In this document: positions 1 to 10,023 of the stretch, one piece after another | Layout: each line of letters starts with the position of its first letter | Numbering within the stretch: position 1 is the first letter of the stretch | Assembly: GCA_947652115.1 (NCBI GenBank) | Contig: OX393569.1 | Coordinates: 11,508,487-11,572,486 of the forward strand | Direction: 5' to 3' | DNA: 64,000 bases | Origin: Blastomussa wellsi | Lineage: Eukaryota > Cnidaria > Anthozoa > Scleractinia > Plerogyridae | The notes under the pieces: model-generated | Told to the model about the DNA's origin: nothing | The model's database searches: none | The model's input: the letters and a program-made list of their open reading frames with translations, nothing else | Made by a program: the position numbers and the translations under genes

Positions 1-2196
1 TGGCCACCATTAATTTGCCTTGTTCCAAGGCTTGGTTGTGATTTGAAGAAAGTGACATCAAAGGCTCAAAAATACCTCACGTTTCTAATTATAATAACAA
101 TAACTATTGGAACTCAAATGAAGATCAACAAAAACTTTTGAATCGTTCTTCGTGCAATGTACTATGCTGATATTAATATTATTATTACTTGCTACGCTCA
201 CTCCATCTAGTTTGTTCGCTTCAGTTTGTGTGAAAGTTTAAATCAAACAAAGCTTTTTTTGTCCACCTTCTATTGTAAATTTTAAGTTTTCAAAGTGACA
301 GAAAATGAACAACATGTGGCTCAAGTCTCGCACACGATAATATGATATGTGCCACACTTTTGGCTATTTTTTTCCTTTTGTTTGCTCACCGCATTGTTGC
401 TTTACTTTTCAGCTTAATGTGTTAGCAATGCAGAATATTTACACTAATTATTGATGTCAACACCAGACCCGAAGTCCTGAATATTGCAACGTAACAGTTC
501 TAATGTTCGCAGCAATGTTGTTTTTGTAAAGGACCTAACTTTAGACTACTAGGGGAGAATTTCAGAGAACAATTTTTGTTTGTCTGGCCAGAAACAGGGT
601 GTGACCGAGCTATAACTTACTTGGCCGGTCATTGTGACTGGCGACTCTTCGGAAATTATTTTCAGCCCTGAGGTTAATGTGTTATAAAATCATAAGCTAA
701 ACAGAGTGACTCGCATGACTTGCTGGCTCACTCACACTTCTCTAATACTCCATTATCATTAATGCACTGTATATGGAAGTTAGCGTCCGATAGCCCGGGG
801 CTAGTGGATTTTGCCATCGGGCTAGTGGATTTTATCCGTCACTTGCCCAATGGGCAAGTGAAAGTTTTCACAAATTAATCAATTAATTAATTACTTTATC
901 ACACTTCTGAGAATTTTTCGGGCTAGGGCCGGGCTAGTGCTTCCTGGCTTCAGCTCACCTGAAGGGCAAGTTGGAAAATTCAACTTCTTTGTACCCTGTT
1001 AATGGCAACGTTGATAACTGCTGTAGTTCAGTATTGCAATGGAATATCTGTTTGAACATAATACTTCATGTGAAAGTCAAATACGAGGAAGAAGCCAGTA
1101 TTTTTTAATTAGAATCTTGAGTTCACAGGAAATGTTTTTTTATGAGCAATTCTATCCAAGGGAAAGCTTCATTTGCTCTGGTGAGCTCCATGCTCAAATG
1201 TAATTCAAAGTATAAATGCACATGCACAAGAGACTTACATTTTTGATCCAAACTGATACATTCATGCATGAGAATAAAATGGTCACTCGTTTATGCATTG
1301 AAGTTGTTGAACAAAAGTAAGCCCATAACTACAAGTATCTATAGTTAACAACTTTTGCAAAGTGTATAATTCAATGTAGAAGCCTGAAGTTCAGGTGTTG
1401 CTTGATTTTCTGCAAAGAGATCAAGTATTCTCAGCAGGTTGCAATGAAAACTTTTGCAGAAAAATGGAAAGAATATCTGACTGCCAGGTGTATAGTGTTT
1501 TGAAAAACCATGCTTATCCAGTCATGCCAATTATGCAAGTGCTTAGAACAAAGGTTGGACAAGATAATTATTGTTTACAATCACTTTGTATTTCTGACTA
1601 AAGATAGAAACTCTCAGTAGGTGGTAATTTTTGTGGAAATTATGAAACATGCAATGAATTTCTGACTACAGCTGGGGTATCCAGTTTTTTAAACAACTGT
1701 ACCTGTAAGTCAAAACGTTTATTAGTACGCTGAAGCTTGGGTAATTGTGAAGAAGAGCTCCCCAAAAAACCTGTCAGCCCACAGGCAGCCCAAGCTTACT
1801 TCATGACGATTTGACTTACAGACTTTGTATGGGAACTTCACTGCATTTCTCAAAATGCAAAATACAACCACGAATGCATAAATAAACTTCACCTACCTCT
1901 AAATGAAATTGTGTTTGTTGCTTCAGTGTAATCCAGAGTTAATTTTGGGCCATTTGAAGCTAGCTTTTGAGTCGGGCATTGTTCGGTGTAGTCTCCTATA
2001 AGAACGAAGTGAAAGGCAGGAGACTCTATTGTAATTGTTTACTTGATCCAGACAACAGTAATCAAATTGAGCCAATCAGATGTGTTGTTTATTAACCAAT
2101 CAACTTATTGTTATTGCATTGGTTAACTGGATAACTTGATCCAAATGATAGTGTATAAAAAGCCTTTAGTTTAAAGAGTTATCAATTGTGTTAACA
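1..2196. other. Non-coding AT-rich DNA
   Basis: I see no supported gene here. The stretch is AT-rich and holds one arm of an inverted repeat (209-355), a patch at about 780-960 in which the phrase cgggctagtg recurs three times, and a block at about 590-690 rich in GGCCGGTC that resembles 3570-3690 in direct orientation. The 68-codon open frame at 1395-1601 has no recognisable domain and its composition matches the surrounding non-coding DNA. Confidence 0.6.
209..355 (+). repeat. Inverted repeat, left arm
   Basis: This stretch is the reverse complement of 2901-3061 with scattered mismatches and a short indel. The shared core includes the word gaaagtttaaatcaaacaaa and, further in, ggctcaagtctcgcaca. 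The arms lie 2.5 kb apart and flank the CCDC106-like remnant. They may be two insertions of one repeat in opposite orientation, or the ends of one composite element. No target duplication is visible. Confidence 0.7.
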
Positions 2197-2880
2197 ATGT
2201 CTCGGAGAATCTTGAAGTGTACTGTGTGTGGCGGCGACCACTCTATTTGGCATCTGCCATGGAGATAATCGCAAGCGTTCCTGTTTGGCACAGCCTCTAC
2301 CCAGCAAAAAAGAAGTCAAGAAAGCAGAAACAGTCATCTGGTGACTAACCGATCGTAAAAGATCTCCGCAAGCTGTACCACAACTTGCAGAAAGAGCACA
2401 AGCGGGTCAGGATGGCGTTCCAAAACCTTAAATAACAGAGCGAATAACTAGCGCAGGACGTGGCAGAAGGGGAAGCTGACTTGGAAGAACTGGCCAACCT
2501 CGTGAGCACAAAGGATGAGGTGATCAAGAACACAGAGAGAAGACTTCTTCAGGCGAAAAAAGACACTCACTGTAACGATCACCAGGAACCTGACCACCAG
2601 AAGCAAACACAACAGCAACAGTCAGAGACAGAGATCAGCCGCGTCAGCTCTCATAGTCTAGCCATTATTCACACTTGATACGAGAAGGTCCTTCAGGTCC
2701 TTAATGATAACCGCTGTAGCATGGCCAATGCGTTTCTTCTTGCTGAATGTCCGAGGAGCACCGTCCGGGACTTCGTGGCGATTGCAGAGTTAAAGATCGT
2801 CAACCATCGATAGCATGATCGTGTTATCTGTGATCACATTGTGCTGAAGAGTAAAGCGATAATGTGGTGAGCAAATAAAG
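2197..2880 (+). pseudogene. CCDC106-like remnant
   Basis: A decayed coding stretch in several frames. It opens with a Met and a CxxC pair (KCTVCGGDHS), passes through a Glu/Lys-rich helix (EADLEELANLVSTKDEVIKN, from about 2466), and ends at about 2680-2800 with a helix-turn-helix-like stretch (NDNRCSMANAF, CPRSTVRDFVAIAELKIV). From memory, this C-terminal stretch resembles the coiled-coil-domain-containing-protein-106-like proteins that are abundant in anthozoan genomes; no search was run. Stops fall after about 2266, 2440 and 2676, so no intact product is possible. The inverted repeat arms on both sides suggest a mobile carrier. Another possibility is a DNA-transposon accessory protein. Confidence 0.4.
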
Positions 2881-2900
2881 GGAAAAAACTTGCCAAAAAT

Positions 2901-3061
2901 GTGACGCATATCAGATTACCATGTGCGAGACTTGAGCCAGATGTTGTTGGTTTTGTTCACTTTGAAAACCAAAAATTTACTATTAAAGGTGGACAGATGA
3001 AATGAACTTGAAATAAACTTTGTTTGATTTAAACTTTCACGCAAACTGAAGTGAACAAACT
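2901..3061 (-). repeat. Inverted repeat, right arm
   Basis: This is the reverse-complement partner of 209-355. It overlaps the end of the CCDC106-like remnant region and is slightly longer than the left arm because of a short insertion near 3000. Confidence 0.7.
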
Positions 3062-4959
3062 GGACAAAAAGAGATGAAGTATTTTCAAATTTCAAGCCAT
3101 GAAATCGCGCCATGAATGATTAATTTTGTTACAGTCCATATCAATTTAGGTTGCAATTCTCATGACATGTGCAGCTACAATTTTTAGTGAAATATTTACT
3201 CTTTGCCATTACCTTTCTGATCTTTTCTTAATTCGAATATTTTCATCAGTTCTCTATATCAATCGCAAGAATACTATCACCTTTTCCGTTCATTTTTGCG
3301 TTCAGTAATAAAACTTCAGCTCGTGTTTCCAGGCTTGCGTGTTTCCAGACATACCACCGCATAACAATGAAAACACAACACAAAACGTGAATAAACTTGA
3401 AAAGAAGCAAAAGTTTTAATTGTATCTGTTACTTTTTTCTGAGCTTTGGAACTAATTTGCATGGTGGAAAAAATGAACAACTTTGAATTTTTTTTCAGTT
3501 TAACAAAACAGTGAGCGAGATGCATTCTGATAGCAAACAACAACACAGGAACGTTATTTCCTCCATATGGTTGAATGTGACCAGTCAACATGACCGGCAA
3601 TGCGAAAGTTTGACCGGTCAAAACCCCAATCAGGCCGGACATTGTCTGTTGACCGGCCGTTATTTCCAGCCCTGCATTATCATTCATTATTACTCGGGCT
3701 TCTACAAAGAAAGCCTGAGTTTTGAAATGGGAACATATTATTTTACTTTGGTCGCAAATCGTCCTCTGAGGCATGAGGTCGGTACAAGGTTAAATAAAGT
3801 GAAAAACATTACACAGTACGAAGCTATCTGTTTTCGGTGAGAAATGTTTACTGTCTTTACTGTGATGTCTAGTACGCTAAATCCATTGTAGACCCACACA
3901 AAAACACGTTGAGTCTCTGCTTCCTAATGGGTCGGTCCATGAACTTTACGAGAGAACATTGGATCCCCACATTACGAGATATGGGAATGCATCGCAAAAC
4001 TAATTCCCATGGCTTCCAACCTAATGAATTTTGCTGGCAATTGAAAACGTCAAGATAGAGACATGATGTCTCACGATCGGCAGTATTCAACCATTGACAC
4101 TATCTCATCTTTATAAAACTTCATGTTTCATACATGATAGAAGTTTCTGGATATTGCACTAAATGAAACTGAGATTATTTAACCTCCGGTATATAATCGT
4201 AGGTCTGCCTGAATATCAGCATAACCGCCTGTACTCCATAGATTTTGTTTAGTTCAATGTCACCTAAAACCTTCGTCATATGGAAAATGGAATGCCTGTT
4301 GTTTTCGAAGAGATAAAAATACTCTCAACAGCTTCCTGGGAAAGGCAACAACAGCTCGCAAATTCGCAAACAATGAGATTTCGTTCTCTAAAACTTTCTG
4401 CTACTTTAATTTTCAGCTAACAAATGGAAAGAGTCCAAACTGTTTTAGTTTACATGAATATCGCTTTAATTTGAAAGAACGTAAATGATATGAGAAGACG
4501 GAGCAAACCAAGTTGATTTCCTAAAGAGAAGCCAGAGTACACGCAGTTATGCATCTAGTTCTCTGCATAAACTTGAGACATTAGTCTCAGCCTCTGATAA
4601 GCAGTGGAAAAATGGGAAACTATCCAGGATTTTCAGGTCATTATGTGACAAAAGGGGGCTACCAGTATTACGAATCCTGCATGTAGGAACACCAAGTTAA
4701 TACAAGTAGGGATCCAAATTGATTTTTGCCTCAAGTCATCAACCAGGCAAATATGCCAGATGATATACTAAGCCTTGCCCTGGCAAAATTTTAGTTTCCC
4801 ATTGAAAAGGGAAGAAAGGCCACAAATGAACATATGAAAGGTGATGGAAAGTTTTTGTCATGATACATGTATTACGTCATTAGCAGTCGCGTGGTCTTTC
4901 ATTAAACATGGCATGGTGTCAGAATGTGCGGAATTTCAAACACAGTTTGAACTAAGAAA
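3062..4959. other. Non-coding stretch upstream of Gypsy gag
   Basis: No gene is supported. About 3570-3690 is rich in GACCGGTCA-type words and resembles 590-690. Open frames at 3316-3774 (-) and 3511-3840 (+) overlap antisense and carry no domain. The 5' LTR of the Gypsy element should lie at about 3.9-4.9 kb, but with no surviving 3' LTR for comparison I cannot delimit it. Confidence 0.55.
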
Positions 4960-5505
4960 ATATAGCACAAAATGACTGTATTTAAGCCGCCCTCAACGCT
5001 AAATTTAGTGGGAAATGTTGCCGACAACTGGCGTAAGTGGAAAGAGTGATTTGAACTGTACATGGAAGCTTCATGATCAATGAAGAAACCTGAAAAGCAA
5101 CGAGTCGCCATATTTCTTCATCTCATCGGGGAGAAGCACTAGAAATTTACAATACATTCTCGTTATCGACCGCCAAGCAAAAACTTGAAGTTTTATTCCG
5201 GAAATTCGAGGAATATTGTAATCCCAGACGGAACATCACATTTGAATGGCACAGATTCTTCACCTGTGTTCAATAACCGACCGAAAACATTGATCAGTAT
5301 GTAACCAAGCTGCGCACCAAAGCAAGCACGTGCGAGTTTTGGCGAGCTGTGCGGGACAGAATTGTCTGTGGAATATCCTCTAACACTCTGAGAGAAAATT
5401 AGAGTCCTACTTAAGTCTTCAGAAAGCCATTGACATGTGCAGAGCATCAAAGTTCTCAAAACGCCAAACAATCGATAACCAAAGACCCAAAGAGTGTAGC
5501 CTATG
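4960..5505 (+). pseudogene. Gypsy gag remnant
   Basis: Conceptual translation in shifting frames gives the usual N-terminal half of a Ty3/Gypsy Gag: NLVGNVADNWRKWKE, then FELYMEAS, VAIFLHLIGE, RKFEEYCNPR, FEWHRFFTC, IDQYVTKLRTKASTCEF and RDRIVCGISS, in the order seen in animal Gypsy capsid proteins. Stops and frameshifts interrupt it about every 100 bases. It ends at about 5505, where unrelated repeat DNA begins; the zinc-knuckle and protease part resumes near 7.2 kb. Gag and pol therefore probably belong to one element split by a 1.7-kb insertion. Gag would form the particle capsid, but this copy is dead. Confidence 0.7.
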
Positions 5506-5507
5506 TA

Positions 5508-5800
5508 AAACATAGGCACGCAATGCGTGCGAGAGTTATTTTTTCAGTTTCTGATATGTACGTATTGGGTATTTTATTTGGTCAGCAAAACTAGCACGTC
5601 CAAAACGACTGCTCAATCACGAACCGTTCGCAATTAAATATGCAAAATCTTTCACCAGGATTTTCGGCACAAATTTTGTAACAACCTGAGAACAATGTAC
5701 TAACTGTACTACGTTTTAAAAACCCTTTCGTAAGATATTTTTTCCATTTGATCCGTTTATTGTCTTTCGATAAAATACTTTGGTGCATGTTTAATAAATC
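5508..5800. repeat. Permuted inverted repeat, left
   Basis: Two blocks, A (5508-5605) then B (5600-5800), each recur as reverse complements at 6525-6780. At the left edge are two adjacent small hairpins: gcctatg/cataggc, then gcacgc/gcgtgc (5514-5552). The block interrupts the Gypsy gag frame. Block order relative to the partner is circularly permuted (see findings). Confidence 0.65.
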
Positions 5801-6290
5801 ACAAAATATGATGCTTTGTGTTGAAAATCAGCGATGCGGAAAAACAAAGTATCATGTTACAACATTTCGAAGAAAAGCAAAAGTATCATATTACAAATAA
5901 ACAAAAGTATCGTGTTACCGCTGTCAAGAAAAGGCTAGGAATCATGTTTGGTGTTGCATTCTGCACTGTCCTTTGAGTCTCTGAGTTTTTCATTTTCAGG
6001 TAGAAATAGCTTTGTTAATTAGAATTGGCATTAAGTCACAACAAGCGGTAGGTAGGTATGTCTTCACAACATTCTAATGCCTGCCATGTAGTAATGAGTA
6101 GTGTTAAAGAAGAGAGTTTGAAAGCATTGATATTCTCTAAAGATTTGTGGTATGGAATCCCTCAAATATTGCTGCAGACTTTTTGGTGGCATGTGTAACC
6201 GCAAAGTAATCAAATTAGACTTTTAGGCGTCGCACCCAAGTTAGTGACGTACATCAATCCAATCAGGTTTGGTGTTGCATCAACAAACCA

Positions 6291-6375
6291 GTCAAATTGT
6301 CAATCTCGTCCCCAGACCCCACTTTTCTTGATGCTGACCAAAAGAAAAGCAGGCTCTGGGGACAAGATTGTCAAA
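6291..6375. repeat. Short hairpin (MITE-like) element
   Basis: Imperfect inverted repeat of about 36 bp per arm. The left arm reads outward with cgtccccagacc and the right arm with gctctggggac, bounded by caaattgtcaat and attgtcaaatt. It could be a minimal MITE or the end of a larger repeat. No target duplication was identified. Confidence 0.5.
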
Positions 6376-6524
6376 TTATTTAATAAAAATGGAATGACAT
6401 GCATAGTTAAGTGATTGATTAAACTGATCACTGCAGTTTTTTTGCGTTGTGTTCATTTACTTAAAATGCACACGCCGTCAGTAAAAGGCCCAACACTAAA
6501 TTGGTAAATTGGTCATTTAGCGTT

Positions 6525-6780
6525 CGTTTTGGACGGGCTAGTTTTGCTGACCGAAAAAAAATACCCAATACGTCCATATAAAAACTGAAAAAAGTAACTC
6601 TTGCACGCATTGCATGCCTATGTTTAAACGCACCAAAGTATTTTATCGAAAGACAGGAAATGGATCAAATGGAAAAAATATATCTTTCGAAAGGGTTCTC
6701 TGGTTGTTACGAAATTTGTGCCGAAAATCTTGGTGAAAGATTTTGCATATTTAAGTACAAACGTCTGCGATGAAAGCTGT
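6525..6780. repeat. Permuted inverted repeat, right
   Basis: Reverse complement of blocks A (6526-6630) and B (6628-6775) from 5508-5800. A comes first and B second on this strand, so the two loci are not a simple terminal inverted repeat pair. Confidence 0.65.
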
Positions 6781-7199
6781 TTCTCCAGAATTACTGTACC
6801 CTGCATTCTTGAGTATGTGGCCCCTTTTACTTCAAGTTCTTAAATGCCGTATGACATCTACTATGTCCTGAAGCAAAGTCTCTAATCATGTCTGATCCCT
6901 CAGCTCTACTGATTTCAAACAACTCAACTTCAAGAAATAGGAAGCTGTGCACATACGCAACTTTAATTTTAACCAAAATTAAAGCTATCGTTGCATCAGT
7001 GAGAAGCATTTTAAAATTCAACATGGCCCTTATTCACAACTAACCACGATCAAAAAAACATCCCTCAACCCAAAGCTGCCAAAACAGACTGCTCGCAGCA
7101 TGTAAAACTTTACATCCTCGTACCTTCTTCACCGCCATGAAAATTTCCGAACAGTTTTCTGCTTAAAACCCAAACACAACGTTCTACGCCAGAGTTGGA

Positions 7200-7840
7200 T
7201 AAACACCGAGTGCTGGAAATAGAGACATCATGCCAACACTGCCCAGACAGAAAGGAAAAGGATCGCCAGCAGACGATGAAAAATGGATCCCAAAGCGGTT
7301 GTAAAAGATGTGGAACAGTTCATGCACCGAGGAAATGCCCAGCATTTGGAAAAGACTCAAAAATGTAAGAATCGAAACCACTTTGCATCTCGGTGTAAGA
7401 CAAAGAATGTTCATTTCGTGGAAAGCGACCAAGCCGCCCGATGTGTTGTTGAAGAAGAGCAATCAGACAATGAATCAGAGGAATTATTCATTGGTCAAGT
7501 CCAGAAAGACAGCCATAAGCAAGAATGGAAAGCATCTCTTCAAGTGAACAACAACATGCTACAATTTAATTTGGATACTGGAGCACAAGCAAACGTAATC
7601 CCATCAGACGTATTCAACTCGCTCAAAGGAATGCCGCAACTGAAGAAAACCAAAGCAGAGCTTACTGGCTTCAGTGGATCTGAAATACCTGTGGTAGTAG
7701 TGGCAAGGATTATTTGTAAGTACGAAGACAAAAAGATTGATTCTGATTTCTTTGTTGTTGAAGCTGAAGGTCAACCTTCCCCTACTTGGTTTAAGAGCAT
7801 GTCAGAAACTGAGCTTAATTACGTTTGTCAGAACTGTTGA
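7200..7840 (+). pseudogene. Gypsy zinc knuckle and protease
   Basis: A retroviral-type zinc knuckle lies at about 7293-7395 (GCKRCGTVHAPRKCPAFGK in one frame, then CKNRNHFASRC one frame over), so a frameshift sits at about 7360. An open stretch to 7840 then contains the aspartic protease active site LDTGAQANVIP (about 7573-7605) and an ILG-type tail region. This protease would process Gag-Pol in a Ty3/Gypsy element. The frame closes at 7840 before reverse transcriptase begins, which confirms decay. Confidence 0.8.
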
Positions 7841-7899
7841 CACAACTGATGTCAATTCTAAGAATTCTATCCTTGATGAATTTAATGACCTATTTGAAG

Positions 7900-8690
7900 G
7901 CCTTGGAGAGCTTGAAGGGGAACATCCTATTTAAATTAACCCAGAAGGTAAGCCTGTCATTCACCCCCAAGAAAAGTTCCATTTATCCTTCTACCCAAGC
8001 TAAGGCAAGAACTAGAGAGTATGGAACAGTTAGGTGGAATAGAGAAAGTTGATCAGCCAACAGAGTGGGTAAACTCTATTGTGATAGTGGCAAAACCAGA
8101 TGGAAATCTAAGAATATGTCTAGACCCAAATGATCTGAACCAAGCAGTAAAGAGGGAACATTTTCAACTCCCAACATCCACTGAGATAACAAGCAAGTTA
8201 ACTGGTGCTAAAGTGTTCAGCAAATTAGATGCCAAAGATGGCTTCTGGCACGTAAAACTAGACCACCCTAGTTCTCTTCTCACAACCTTCAACGCACCAT
8301 TTGGACGTTTCAAGTTTAGTCGTTTACCATTTGGACTGAATTCCTCGAACGAAGTATTTCAGAAGAAAATGCAGTGTGCCTTTGAAGGAATTGAAGAGAG
8401 CCATGACAGAGCAATGAGAAATGTGGTTTGAGAGAGCCAGAGAGAAAGGTGTCCACCTGAAGAAACAAAAGTGTGAAATCCAGATTCCCGACATTGTGTA
8501 CATTGGTGACAAGATTACCAAAGATGGAATCAAACCTAATGAATTGAAGATTGACACAATTCTCAACTTGCTGTCCCCAGAAAACAAGAAAGATGTGGAA
8601 CACCTGCTAGGCATGGTAACATACCTAAGCAAGTTCATCCCAAACATGAGTACCTTAACTGAGCCTCTTAGAGTTCTACTCAAGCAGGAG
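7900..8690 (+). pseudogene. Gypsy reverse transcriptase lacking YxDD
   Basis: Fingers and palm motifs are clear: WVNSIVIVAKPDGNLRICLD (about 8067), HFQLPT, FSKLDAKDGFWHVKLD (about 8217; motif A aspartate present) and RLPFGLNSSNEVFQKKM (about 8320). Right after FEGIEE (about 8393) the sequence jumps to SHDRAMRNV and then the thumb region (FERAREKGVHLKKQKCE). The catalytic YxDD box and its surroundings are missing, by a deletion of roughly 20-30 codons judged from related elements. The enzyme cannot polymerise. A frameshift follows at about 8430. Confidence 0.85.
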
Positions 8691-9060
8691 TGCAATGGCA
8701 CTGGGAGGAGCAGCAAGAAAAAGCACTTGATGAAATTAAGAAAGTCGTCACTTCAAAACTATGCTACTATGATGTACACAAGCCTGTAAAGCTTTTAGTA
8801 GATGCATCCCAATCAGGACTTGGAGCTCTGTTACTTCAAGACAATCAGCCTGTAGCATATGCATCAAAATCCCTAACCGATTGCCAGAAAGGCTATGCTC
8901 AAATTGAAAAAGAAGCACTGGCAATAGTATTTGGATGTGAACGTTTTCACCAGTACTTGTATGGCAAAGAAGTTTAAATCGAATCAGATCACAAGCCACT
9001 TGAAGCGATTTTCACAAAACCAATTGCTAAAGCACCCCCCAGAATTCAATGCCTACTGAA
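8690..9060 (+). pseudogene. Gypsy RNase H
   Basis: The RNase H fold of the Pol polyprotein is readable: LLVDASQSGLGALLLQD (first catalytic Asp), PVAYASKSLTDCQKGYAQIE (catalytic Glu region), EKEALAIVFGCERFHQYLYG, and after a TAA at 8975 SDHKPLEAIF (third Asp). It degrades RNA in RNA/DNA hybrids during reverse transcription. The stop and loss of frame after about 9045 show it is inactive. Confidence 0.8.
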
Positions 9061-9149
9061 GTGAAGTACGTCCCTGGCAAACTTATGTTTATTGCTGATG
9101 CACTATCCAGAGCCTACCTGGACACCACTTACACTAAACAAGGGATACC

Positions 9150-10018
9150 TGATGATGAAGTTGAAATCAAATTCATCTCCTGGTAGCCAACCTGCCAATT
9201 TCAGAGCAAAAATTGAACAAATTTCAAGAAGCGACGAAGGAAGACCCGTCCCTTCAGGCAGTTGCCCAGCTGACCAAACAAGGATGGCGTGACCACAAGT
9301 TCCTGCTGAGGCAAAACCATACTGGAGTTTCAAAGAAGAAGTCCATGAAGGTGATGGAATCCTCTTCAAAGGACAAAAGATGATTGCCCCAGAACAACTC
9401 AGACCTGAAATGCTCAAAAGTATCCATGAAAGCCACCTAGGCATTGAGAAAAGCAAACGAAGAGCCCGCGACATCCAGTATGGGCCAAATATGAATGCAC
9501 AGATAACAGATCTGATTGCAAGTTGCACTTCATGCCTTAAGCATAAGTAGAACAACACCAAAGAGCCATTGCATCCACACAAAGTCCCAGATAGGCTCTG
9601 GCAAAAGATCGCCTCTGATCTATTCACCCTTGGAGGCAAGGACTATCTTCTGACTGTTGATTATTATTCAAAGTGGGTAGAGGTTGGCTTGTTAAGCGAC
9701 AGCACCGTGAGTTCTGAAGTCATCACCCAAGTTAAATCCTCTTTTGTATGGTATGGCATTCCGGACGAAGTCGTTTCAGACAATGGTCCTCAGTTTTCAA
9801 GCCGAAAATTCAAACAGTTTGCAGAATCGTGGAAATTTAAGCACACAACCACAAGTCTCAAGTACCCACAAGCCAATGGACAAGTGGAAAATACCATTGG
9901 CACAACAAAATCTGTACTAAAGAAAGCTCATGAAGATGGTACAGATCCATACATTGCCTTGCTGGAAAACAGGAACACTCCAATAACTGGACTCAAAGGG
10001 CAGACCAAAAGCTCACAG
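9150..10018 (+). pseudogene. Gypsy integrase
   Basis: A linker and the integrase N-terminal region are frameshifted at 9150-9545. The catalytic core is open from 9569 to about 10018: ASDLFTLGGKDYLLTVD (first Asp), VVSDNGPQFSS (second Asp, about 9773) and NGQVENTIGTTKSVLKK (Glu, about 9890), followed by YIALLENRNTPITGLKGQ. The frame stops at 10028, where Polinton polB coding begins. The Gypsy C-terminus and 3' LTR are therefore absent. Either the Gypsy was truncated when it joined Polinton A, or a later deletion fused the two. Confidence 0.85.
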
Positions 10019-10023
10019 ATCTT

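Larger units (their letters stand above)
5801..7200. other. Insertion between Gypsy gag and pol
   Basis: Non-coding DNA separates Gypsy gag from its zinc-knuckle region. It contains a short hairpin element (6291-6375) and the right partner of the permuted repeat (6525-6780). From 6800 to 7200 nothing is recognisable. Confidence 0.5.

Noticed and set aside
3316..3840. Overlapping frames of 152 (-) and 109 (+) codons
   Set aside because: Antisense to each other, no domain, low-complexity AT-rich context and repeat-like GACCGGTC words.
5514..5552. Helitron 3' end hairpins
   Set aside because: Two small hairpins are present, but there is no CTRR end, no Rep/Helicase and no AT target pair that can be assigned.
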